29,799 nt of DNA. It comes from a virus. Positions 4,620-11,197 of this stretch are shown in pieces. The stretch is from IMG/VR virus record IMGVR_UViG_3300034375_002172, positions 1-29,799 of that record, one strand, 5' to 3'. The notes beneath the pieces are model-generated. The model did no database searches. It was not told the origin of the DNA and worked only from the letters and a program-made list of their open reading frames with translations. Made by a program: the position numbers and the translations under genes. Within the stretch, counting starts at the first letter, position 1, and every line of letters begins with the position of its first letter.

Positions 4620-6139
4620 CTGACTTCAAGTACAAACCAGATGGTGACGTACTCAAAGCCTTTATGAAAGACGATACGTTTTTTCGTGGCGTAAGAGGCC
4701 CAGTTGGTTCTGGTAAATCTGTTGGTTGCTGTGTTGAAGTATTTCGCCGCGCACTTTCTCAAAAGAAATCAGAAGGCGGTATACGCAAAAGCCGCTGGGC
4801 TATTATTCGTAATACCAACCCGCAGCTAAGAACCACCACTATTAAGACTTGGCTTGATTGGTTTCCCGAAAGCGACTGGGGTAGATTCACTTGGTCTGTT
4901 CCGTACACTCACCGCATTAAAAAGGGAGACATAGACCTTGAGGTTATTTTCCTTGCACTTGATAGGCCAGAAGATGTTAAGAAACTCTTATCTTTGGAAC
5001 TTACCGGCATCTGGATTAACGAGGCGCGAGAAATTCCTAAAAGTATTATTGACGCATGTACGATGCGTGTTGGGCGGTTTCCTTCTATGCGTGATGGTGG
5101 CCCTAGTTGGACTGGCGTTATTGCCGATACCAACGCCCCTGAGGAAGATCATTGGTGGCCCATTATGGCTGGAGAGGTTCCAATCCCAGATCATATTCCG
5201 CGTGAGCAAGCTAAGATGCTGGTTAAACCAGACAACTGGTCTTTCTATACGCAGCCCTCTGGGATGGTGGCGCAGAAGAATGAAGAAGGTGAAGTAGAGG
5301 GTTACACTCCAAACTCCAAGGCTGAGAACACAAAGCATATGTTAAAGTCTTATTACCCTAATTTAATTCAAGGTAAGACAAAAAGTTGGATAGATGTTTA
5401 TGTAATGAACCAGCTTGGAACCATTCAAGATGGCAAACCTATATACCCAATGTTCGCAGCAGACACGCATGTTGCAAAAGAAGAAATCGCCATTGCCGCT
5501 TCGTTGCCCCTTTATGTCGGCTTAGACTTTGGCCTAACCCCCGCCGCCGTGCTAGGGCAAAAGGTAAGGGGAAGATGGCTAATCCAAGCTGAAGTCGTTG
5601 CATTTGATATGGGTATTGTAAGATTTGCAGAAGTATTGCGACAGGAAATAGCCACAAGATTTTCAGAATGTTCTGATGTATATATTTACGGCGATCCAGC
5701 GGGAGACTTTAGAGCGCAGACTGATGAATCGACTCCTTTTCATATTCTGCGCGGTGCTGGCTTGAAGGCGTTTCCAGCGCCCTCCAACTCTGTTGACCTA
5801 CGTCTTGAATCAGTTAGCTCCCAGCTGAACAAGATGACCGAAGGTAAGCCAGCATTTTTAATTGATAGGCGCTGTCCACAGCTTATTAAGGGCTTTGAGG
5901 GTGGCTATCAGTATAAGCGCATGGAAGTGTCTGGTGAAAGATATGCTGACAAACCAGATAAAAACATGTATTCGCATATTCATGACGCACTTCAATACCT
6001 CTTGTTAGGTGCTGGCGAAGGACGAGCCTTGATGAATAATCAGAAACCGTCTAAGCCTGTGGTAGCTAAAAGAAACTTTGATGTGTTTAACAAAGGCCCA
6101 CGCGCACGCAGATCCGCTGGCGTTTGGTCTAGAATGTAG
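4616..6139 (+). CDS. terL: Terminase large subunit (packaging ATPase-nuclease)
   Basis: This 507-residue protein is the packaging motor. The N-terminal ATPase has a Walker A motif GPVGSGKS at residues 28-35 and a Walker B-like segment IWINEAR at 132-138 carrying the catalytic acidic pair region. DTNAPEEDHW at 171-180 fits the coupling motif area. The C-terminal RNase H-like nuclease begins at LYVGLDFGLTP (Asp304). It continues with YIYGDPAGDF and the late acidic motif HIHDALQYLL. These are the usual nuclease positions of large terminases that cut concatemers. Length is typical. It overlaps the upstream gene by ATGA and is followed 9 bases later by the MCFG gene. Confidence 0.95.
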   Translation: MTDFKYKPDGDVLKAFMKDDTFFRGVRGPVGSGKSVGCCVEVFRRALSQKKSEGGIRKSRWAIIRNTNPQLRTTTIKTWLDWFPESDWGRFTWSVPYTHRIKKGDIDLEVIFLALDRPEDVKKLLSLELTGIWINEAREIPKSIIDACTMRVGRFPSMRDGGPSWTGVIADTNAPEEDHWWPIMAGEVPIPDHIPREQAKMLVKPDNWSFYTQPSGMVAQKNEEGEVEGYTPNSKAENTKHMLKSYYPNLIQGKTKSWIDVYVMNQLGTIQDGKPIYPMFAADTHVAKEEIAIAASLPLYVGLDFGLTPAAVLGQKVRGRWLIQAEVVAFDMGIVRFAEVLRQEIATRFSECSDVYIYGDPAGDFRAQTDESTPFHILRGAGLKAFPAPSNSVDLRLESVSSQLNKMTEGKPAFLIDRRCPQLIKGFEGGYQYKRMEVSGERYADKPDKNMYSHIHDALQYLLLGAGEGRALMNNQKPSKPVVAKRNFDVFNKGPRARRSAGVWSRM

Positions 6140-6148
6140 GAGATAGCT

Positions 6149-6385
6149 ATGTGTTTTGGTGGTGGTGGCCCCTCTAGTGACGAAAAGCAAGCAGCAGCAG
6201 ATCAAAGGGTTGAAGCAGATATTGCTAAACGAGAAGAAGTAGAAAAACGCGCAGAGAGTAAACGCGAAGATATTAGCGAAGCTTTATCTGCAAGAACGCA
6301 GCAGCGCGGTATGCGCGGCGGTCGTGGTCGAAGATCTTTGTTTCGCTCTGGTGGCGCTGGATTCTTAGGACGGTTTAACTCATGA
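6149..6385 (+). CDS. MCFG-type charged linker protein before portal (78 aa)
   Basis: A strong ribosome site (GGAGATAGCT before ATG) marks the start. The N-terminus MCFGGGGPSS repeats that of the gene at 3028. A long charged helix (EADIAKREEVEKRAESKRED) follows, then an Arg/Gly-rich region (QQRGMRGGRGRRSLFRSGGAG) ending FLGRFNS. Arg-Gly stretches of this kind often contact nucleic acid. Placement between terminase and portal, with an ATGA overlap into the portal, suggests a small head-assembly or packaging factor. No function is established that I know of. Confidence 0.75.
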   Translation: MCFGGGGPSSDEKQAAADQRVEADIAKREEVEKRAESKREDISEALSARTQQRGMRGGRGRRSLFRSGGAGFLGRFNS

Positions 6386-7926
6386 ATACATTGGCAGAGC
6401 AAAAACTAAAGAAGTACCAGAAGGCAAAAGCCTTTCGGGAAAACTGGGTTCCTCTCTTTGAGGAGTGTTATGAATACGCTCTGCCTCAACGTGAGTCGTT
6501 TTATTATGAAGAAGCTGGGCAACGCAGGGATGAAAAGATCTTTGATGAAACAGCAGTAGTTGGTGTTCAAGAGTTTGCTAGCAGATTGCAGTCTGGCATT
6601 GTGCCTAACTTTGCTAGGTGGGCTGATCTTGTGTCTGGCAGTGAGGTGCCAAAGGATCAGCGTGAAGCAATTGATAATGAGCTAGATGAAGTTACTGAAT
6701 ATGTATTCGAGGTATTGCAGAACTCCAATTTCAGCCAAGAGGTTCATGAATCCTTTATGGACTTGGCTGTTGGTACTGGTGTCTTGTGCGTCGAAGAAGG
6801 GGATTCAATTAATCCAGTAAACTTTACCGCAATACCCCTTCCACATGTCGTACTTGATACTGGGCCAGACGATAAAATTGACCATGTATTTAGAGAGCGT
6901 AAGAAGATTCCGTTTGATGATCTAAGGATTCTCTTTCCTGATGGTAAGTTTGATCCAAAGGTCGAGCAACAAATGGGCAAGGACAGAGAAACTACTGTTC
7001 TTGAACTTGTATGCCGCGACTACAGTAAGCGAAACGAGGAGGCTTACTATCACTATGCATTCTGCATGAGTACCAAAACAACGCTATACGAAAAACAAAT
7101 GAAGGGCGTCGGATCTAATCCCTTTATTTGTTTTAGGTGGTCTAAGTGTTCTGGCGAGGTGTATGGTCGTGGGCCTATTCTTAATGCTCTGTCTGCTATT
7201 AAAACTACAAACTTAACCATTGAGCTTATTCTTGAAAATGCTCAGATGTCTATCTCTGGTATATATCAGATGGAAGATGATGGCGTAGTTAATGTTGATA
7301 CAATTAATTTAGTCCCAGGGACTATTATACCAAAAGCTATGGGTTCTGCTGGCTTGCAGCCTATACAAGCAGCGGGTCGCTTTGATGTAGCGCAGCTTGT
7401 TCTTAATGATATGCGCCTTAATATTCGCAAGGCTTTGTTCATGGATATGCTTGCTGATCCTAACAAAACTCCTGCGACTGCAACTGAGGTGGCCGAAAGA
7501 ATGGCTGACTTATCTAGGAGAATGGGTTCTTCATTTGGGAGATTGCAAGCTGAACTCGTGCAGCCCGTACTTCAACGTGTAATTTACATCCTAAAGAAGC
7601 AGGGCCGCATAGAAGTACCTACAGTAAATGGTAGGGAAGTTAAAGTGCGATCTGTATCTCCGCTCGCTCAAGCACAAGCAAATGAGGATATCTCAAGTGT
7701 TGCGCGTTTCTTAGAGCTTGTTGGTGGAGCCTTTGGCCCTGAGATGATGCAAATGTTAATTGACTCAGAAAAGACTGCTATATTCCTATCTAAAAAGTTT
7801 GGTGTACCAGAGAGCTTGATTCGTGACGAAGAACAGCGTAGACAAATAGCTGCGGTTGCGCAGCAAATGGCTCAACAGCAAATGGCTCAACAGCAACAAG
7901 GAATGCAAGTTGGCGACGAAGGCTAA
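6382..7926 (+). CDS. Portal / head-tail connector protein (T7 gp8-like)
   Basis: At 514 residues this has the length of T7-type connectors (536 in T7). The N-terminus EECYEYALPQRESFY and the segments FDETAVVGVQEFASRLQSG, NPFICFRW and KTTNLTIELILENAQ follow the pattern of the Head-tail_con family. ADPNKTPATATEVAERM, with its following helix, corresponds to the late conserved region. Twelve copies would form the ring through which DNA enters and leaves the capsid. The C-terminus is Gln-rich, with an exact 15-base tandem repeat at 7861-7890 coding QQMAQ units, which is likely flexible. It overlaps its upstream neighbour by ATGA. Confidence 0.92.
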   Translation: MNTLAEQKLKKYQKAKAFRENWVPLFEECYEYALPQRESFYYEEAGQRRDEKIFDETAVVGVQEFASRLQSGIVPNFARWADLVSGSEVPKDQREAIDNELDEVTEYVFEVLQNSNFSQEVHESFMDLAVGTGVLCVEEGDSINPVNFTAIPLPHVVLDTGPDDKIDHVFRERKKIPFDDLRILFPDGKFDPKVEQQMGKDRETTVLELVCRDYSKRNEEAYYHYAFCMSTKTTLYEKQMKGVGSNPFICFRWSKCSGEVYGRGPILNALSAIKTTNLTIELILENAQMSISGIYQMEDDGVVNVDTINLVPGTIIPKAMGSAGLQPIQAAGRFDVAQLVLNDMRLNIRKALFMDMLADPNKTPATATEVAERMADLSRRMGSSFGRLQAELVQPVLQRVIYILKKQGRIEVPTVNGREVKVRSVSPLAQAQANEDISSVARFLELVGGAFGPEMMQMLIDSEKTAIFLSKKFGVPESLIRDEEQRRQIAAVAQQMAQQQMAQQQQGMQVGDEG

Positions 7927-8170
7927 TATTGGCATAGACGGAATACAGCGTCACATAGATAGAGACGTTGAAATAAGCAAGAATATAGCTCAGATATTTA
8001 ACACGCCTACTGGAAAGGCTGTGCTTCAATATCTCAGGTCTGTAACTATTGAGATGGTTAATGGGCCTAATGTATCTACAGAAGAGCTAAGACATATAGA
8101 GGGGCAGCGGTATATAGTTGGCCTTCTTGAACAGCGCATATCACATGCACATAGGAGTAAAGACAAATGA
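7910..8170 (+). CDS. Bbp19-like small structural protein (86 aa, TTG start)
   Basis: The likely start is the TTG at 7910, with AAGGA seven bases upstream. An in-frame ATG at 7856 would read the portal's Gln repeat in another frame as SKWLNSKWLNSN, which looks like a shadow. The protein has FNTPTGKAVLQYLRS near the middle and later LRHIEGQRYIVGLLEQRI. This matches the short Bbp19-type family (F..P.G..VL.YL ... EG.R..V..I) found between portal and scaffold genes of podoviruses. Its role in the head is not defined. It overlaps the scaffold gene by ATGA. Confidence 0.65.
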   Translation: MATKANIGIDGIQRHIDRDVEISKNIAQIFNTPTGKAVLQYLRSVTIEMVNGPNVSTEELRHIEGQRYIVGLLEQRISHAHRSKDK

Positions 8171-8904
8171 GTGATGAAGCAGCAATTGAAGCAGCAGAAG
8201 CAGATGGCCGTGATTTTGTAATTCAAGAAGATGTAGATCAGGCGGCTGCGCCTGAGCGTCCAGAGTGGTTGCCTGAGAAATATAAAACAGGTGAGGATTT
8301 AGCAAAGGCGTATAAGGAACTTGAATCTAAGCTTGGCGGCAAGGATGAAGAAATACGAGAAGCTTTGCTTGAAGAAATAAAAACAGAAGCTTTTGCTGAT
8401 AGGCCAGAAACTGCTGGTGATTATCAGCTTCCAGATATTGTTGATGATGATCTTGCTGTTGATAATGAACTCTTGCAGTGGTGGTCTGAGCATTCTTTTG
8501 AAAACGGATATGGTCAAGAAGAGTTTCAAAAAGGCATAGAAATGTATGCTCAGGCAATTAATGGAAGCCAACCAGATATAGAAGCTGAGTCGGCAAAGCT
8601 TGGTGATAATGCCAGCACAAGAATTGAAGCTGCATCTATGTTTGCTAATAAGTTTTTCCCAGAGGATGCACTGCCAGCTATTGAGCGTATGTGCGAATCT
8701 CATGAGGGGATTTTAGCTTTAGAAACTATTATGGAAAAAATGAAAGATGGTAATTTTGCTGGCAATACTAGCCCATCTCCATCTGTAACAGAAGCAAGCT
8801 TGCAAGAAATGATGAAAGACCCAAGGTATTGGGAGCCTAGAAATAGAGATCCAAACTTTATAAAGCAGGTAGATGATGGATTTAAATTACTCTACAGAGG
8901 TTAA
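8167..8904 (+). CDS. Capsid assembly scaffold protein
   Basis: This 245-residue protein is acidic and Glu/Ala/Asp-rich, with no hydrophobic core signature, as expected for a podovirus scaffold that templates the procapsid and then exits. The N-terminus is very acidic. RPEWLPEKYKTGEDLAKAYK near residue 40 is a conserved start of the structured part. The C-terminal block DPRYWEPRNRDPNFIKQVDD, followed by GFKLLY, is basic enough to bind the capsid and is typical of this family in marine podoviruses. Position between portal and capsid genes fits. It starts in an ATGA overlap. Confidence 0.85.
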   Translation: MSDEAAIEAAEADGRDFVIQEDVDQAAAPERPEWLPEKYKTGEDLAKAYKELESKLGGKDEEIREALLEEIKTEAFADRPETAGDYQLPDIVDDDLAVDNELLQWWSEHSFENGYGQEEFQKGIEMYAQAINGSQPDIEAESAKLGDNASTRIEAASMFANKFFPEDALPAIERMCESHEGILALETIMEKMKDGNFAGNTSPSPSVTEASLQEMMKDPRYWEPRNRDPNFIKQVDDGFKLLYRG

Positions 8905-8911
8905 GATTATA

Positions 8912-8941
8912 AAAAGGGGGAGTTATTATTTGACTCCCCTT
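8912..8941 (+). promoter_or_regulatory. Hairpin that sequesters the ribosome site of the gp13-like gene
   Basis: GGGGAGT (8917-8923) pairs perfectly with ACTCCCC (8933-8939). The flanking AA and TT add pairs after a one-base bulge. The left arm is the Shine-Dalgarno (AGGGGGAG) and the loop holds the TTG start codon at 8930. Folding would therefore block initiation unless a ribosome finishing the scaffold gene (stop at 8904) opens it. No T-run follows, so a terminator is less likely. Confidence 0.5.
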
Positions 8942-9415
8942 AGATCTTTTCACATTGATGAGCTTGAAAGAGTTCTTTCAAAAGAAAATCGCAGAGAAAT
9001 AAAATTACTTGGTTACTGCGATGTAAGGACTGCATTAGAAGTAATGAGCAAAACATCTGAGGCTTATGTTTGTCGTAAAGATGGAGGTGAACTTTTGTTT
9101 GTTGGCGGTCTTTGGTTTTGTGAGGATCAGGATTGGCCTCAAATGTTTGCAATGTTTTCCAATAAAATAAAGGAAAACTTTACTATGCTAGCACGCGGAT
9201 CGAAGATGTTAGTAGAGTTTTTTGATCAAAGCCAATCGCATATGTCTATGACAATTCTTGCTGATTATGAGGGCATGGTAAGCTGGGCAACATGGCTAGG
9301 ATTTGATCCTGTTGGCGTTTCTACACAGAACGGAAATAAGTATGTTGAATTTGTTCGTTGCAATTTAGATCAAAATTGTGTTTATGATGAACCACGACAG
9401 CCCGTAATACATTGA
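8930..9415 (+). CDS. gp13-like GNAT-fold virion assembly protein
   Basis: The product of about 161 residues resembles T7 gp13 and related 'Gp13 acetyltransferase-like' proteins. It has YCDVRTALEVMSKTSEAYVC, then GELLFVGGLW, a glycine-containing central strand, and the late segment YEGMVSWATWLGFDPVGVST, which is typical of GNAT C-termini (W...LGF). I see no clear acetyl-CoA loop, so enzymatic activity is doubtful. In T7, gp13 is needed for virion maturation. Start choice: TTG at 8930 has AAGGGGGAG seven bases upstream. An ATG at 8873 is also possible but overlaps the scaffold gene by 32 bases and has a weaker site. Confidence 0.65.
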   Translation: MTPLRSFHIDELERVLSKENRREIKLLGYCDVRTALEVMSKTSEAYVCRKDGGELLFVGGLWFCEDQDWPQMFAMFSNKIKENFTMLARGSKMLVEFFDQSQSHMSMTILADYEGMVSWATWLGFDPVGVSTQNGNKYVEFVRCNLDQNCVYDEPRQPVIH

Positions 9416-9494
9416 GAGGCCCGTAAGGATACCCTTGTTGAGATAGAAAAGCGGATACCTGTGATTAACTGAAACTTCTAATAGGACTGTAAAA

Positions 9495-10304
9495 ATGGCT
9501 AATACTATTGATCAAGCCTTTATCAAGCAGTTTGAAACTGAAGTACATATGGCGTATCAGCGTATGGGTTCCAAGTTACGGAACACTGTGCGTACGACAA
9601 ATGTCACAGGTTCAACTGCTCGTTTCCAAGTAATCGGAAAAGGCACTGCAACTACTAAATCTCGCAATGGCAACGTAACTCCAATGGAGTTAGCGCATAC
9701 CAATGTTGAAGTAACAATGGCTGACTTCTATGCTTCAGAGTATATGGACAAGCTTGATGAATTAAAGATTAACATCAACGAGCGTCAAGCTGTAGCACAA
9801 TCTGCTGCTGCTGCACTCGGTCGTAAGACTGATGAAATCTTAATCACAGCAATGGATGCTGGTGCTAACAGCACTCAGATTGGTGCAACTGGCAGCGCAG
9901 TAAGCAAAGCTGACTTGTTGTCATTGTTTGAAACTCTTGGGAATGCTGACGTTCCAGAAGACGGACAACGCTACTTAGCTATGTCTCCTTCTGGTTTTGC
10001 TGACTTGTTTAACATTAACGAGTTTGCTTCTTCTGATTACGTTGGCCCTCAGAACTTGCCGTTTGCTGGCGGTATGACAATGAAAGAGTTCTTGGGATTC
10101 AAGATCTTTTCAACGTCTGCTGTAGCTGGTGGTAAAAACTTTTCGTACCATACATCTTCAGTAGGGCTTGGCGTAAATGCTGATGTTCAAACTGAGGTAA
10201 ACTATATTGCGGAAAAAGTCTCACACCTTGCCACATCAATGATGTCTATGGGTGCTGTCGTTATTGATAGCGATGGTATCTATGAAGTCCTTGATAATAA
10301 CTAA
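9495..10304 (+). CDS. Major capsid protein
   Basis: This 269-residue protein follows scaffold and gp13-like genes and is the expected capsid subunit. It begins MANTIDQAFIKQFETEVHMA, has a beta-rich N-terminal arm region (TGSTARFQVIGKG), and a long helix (LKININERQAVAQSAAAALG). An A-domain-like part contains YLAMSPSGFADL, and the end is strand-rich (MGAVVIDSDGIYEVLDNN). It is shorter than T7 gp10 (about 345) and reads like the compact Phage_capsid_2-like proteins of other podoviruses. That family call is tentative. A leader of 79 bases with no gene precedes it and contains two GGATACC copies (9427-9433, 9453-9459). High expression is expected. Confidence 0.88.
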   Translation: MANTIDQAFIKQFETEVHMAYQRMGSKLRNTVRTTNVTGSTARFQVIGKGTATTKSRNGNVTPMELAHTNVEVTMADFYASEYMDKLDELKININERQAVAQSAAAALGRKTDEILITAMDAGANSTQIGATGSAVSKADLLSLFETLGNADVPEDGQRYLAMSPSGFADLFNINEFASSDYVGPQNLPFAGGMTMKEFLGFKIFSTSAVAGGKNFSYHTSSVGLGVNADVQTEVNYIAEKVSHLATSMMSMGAVVIDSDGIYEVLDNN

Positions 10305-10315
10305 GAGGATTAATC

Positions 10316-10582
10316 ATGGCTTATAATTCAGCAAACCTTACTCGTTTGAGTGGTGCTTCTGGTGTTTCTTTGTGGCACTATACTACAACAGATGCTTTTT
10401 CTGTTGTTCGTGCAGAAGATTACTTTGAAGATGCTCACCCGATGCTAAATATTAACGATGTTATTTTCGTTATTTCTGCATCAGGCGGCACACCAGTAGC
10501 TACATTGACTTACTTTAACGGCGTTGCAACCACTGCGGTTGACGTTGTTGATGGTAATACAATTAGCGCAACTGATACCTAA
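10316..10582 (+). CDS. Small protein after capsid, possible decoration protein (88 aa)
   Basis: AGAGGA lies seven bases before the ATG, and the gene follows the capsid gene by 11 bases. The protein is beta-rich and neutral to acidic. It has LTRLSGASGVSLWHYTTTDA, then a region ending in DVIFVISASGG and a Thr/Val-rich tail. The SLWHYTTTDA motif is one I recall after capsid genes in marine podoviruses. Being next to the capsid gene suggests a head decoration or stabilising protein, without direct evidence. Confidence 0.7.
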   Translation: MAYNSANLTRLSGASGVSLWHYTTTDAFSVVRAEDYFEDAHPMLNINDVIFVISASGGTPVATLTYFNGVATTAVDVVDGNTISATDT

Positions 10583-10612
10583 AGGAGTGGGGGCTTCGGC
10601 CCCCAAACCAAC
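10583..10612 (+). promoter_or_regulatory. CUUCGG hairpin between Shine-Dalgarno and start of tail tubular A
   Basis: AGGAG at 10583-10587 is followed by a 7-bp perfect stem (TGGGGGC 10588-10594 / GCCCCCA 10599-10605) capped by a TTCG loop, then seven bases to the ATG at 10613. Unfolded, the spacing is 25 bases, too long for initiation. Folded, it is seven. No T-run follows on either strand, so this is not a normal terminator. It may also protect the 3' end of capsid mRNA. Confidence 0.75.
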
Positions 10613-11197
10613 ATGCCAAGAGTAGCTGATTCATCATTAGAAGTTGCAAGCAACGCATTATATCTTATTGGTGCTGACGGGATTACCGACTTTGCAGCTA
10701 GTACATCTGAAGCAAAAGTAGCTAATGCTTTATATGAAGACATAATACAAACTTCATTTGCTTCTTTTCGTTGGCGCTTTGCTACAACTCAGATAAATCT
10801 TACACGCTTAGCAACCGCTCCAAAGGGTAGGTTCTCAGCGTCTTATCATATTCCTGCATCTTGCGTTACGGTAATAGGCATAACTATTAACGATGCACTG
10901 ATTAAGTACGATATCTATAGTAATAAAATATTCTGTGACGCGGATGCAAGCGATACCGTTGTCTTAGATTATGTTGAGAGAGCGCCTGAGTCTAGCTGGC
11001 CTTCTTACTTTACTACAGCAATTGAGTTTACTCTTGCTGGTTCCTTTGCAATCTCTTTAGCTAGAGATGCACAGCTTGCTCAGTTAATGGAGCAGAAAGC
11101 TGCGGCATTGTTTATGAAGGCTAGGAACATTGATTCTCAGCAGCAAACAACGCGCAAGCTAACAACATCGAGGTTTATTGCTGAAAGGCGCAGTTAA
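10613..11197 (+). CDS. Tail tubular protein A (T7 gp11-like)
   Basis: This 194-residue protein matches T7 gp11 (196 residues) in length and pattern. The N-terminus has SNALYLIGADGI, then ANALYEDIIQTSFASFRWRF, LTRLATAPKGRFSASYHIP, and a late helical part with LAGSFAISLARDAQLAQLM. Twelve copies form the adaptor ring between portal and nozzle. No alternative in-frame start exists, because the upstream frame is closed at 10580-10582. The only ribosome site is beyond the hairpin described above. It ends in a TAATG junction with tail tubular B. Confidence 0.88.
   Translation: MPRVADSSLEVASNALYLIGADGITDFAASTSEAKVANALYEDIIQTSFASFRWRFATTQINLTRLATAPKGRFSASYHIPASCVTVIGITINDALIKYDIYSNKIFCDADASDTVVLDYVERAPESSWPSYFTTAIEFTLAGSFAISLARDAQLAQLMEQKAAALFMKARNIDSQQQTTRKLTTSRFIAERRS

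Noticed and set aside
4283-4762. A 159-codon leftward frame opposite the large terminase start
   Set aside because: It runs antisense to two well-supported coupled genes and shows the composition of a shadow frame.
8299-8703. A 134-codon leftward frame inside the scaffold gene
   Set aside because: It is antisense to a recognisable scaffold gene, has no ribosome site, and its Phe/Cys/Ile-rich composition is expected from reverse reading of acidic codons.
10588-10605. The hairpin after the 88-residue gene as an intrinsic terminator
   Set aside because: There is no T-run on either strand after the stem, so normal termination is unlikely. A translational or mRNA-stability role fits better.
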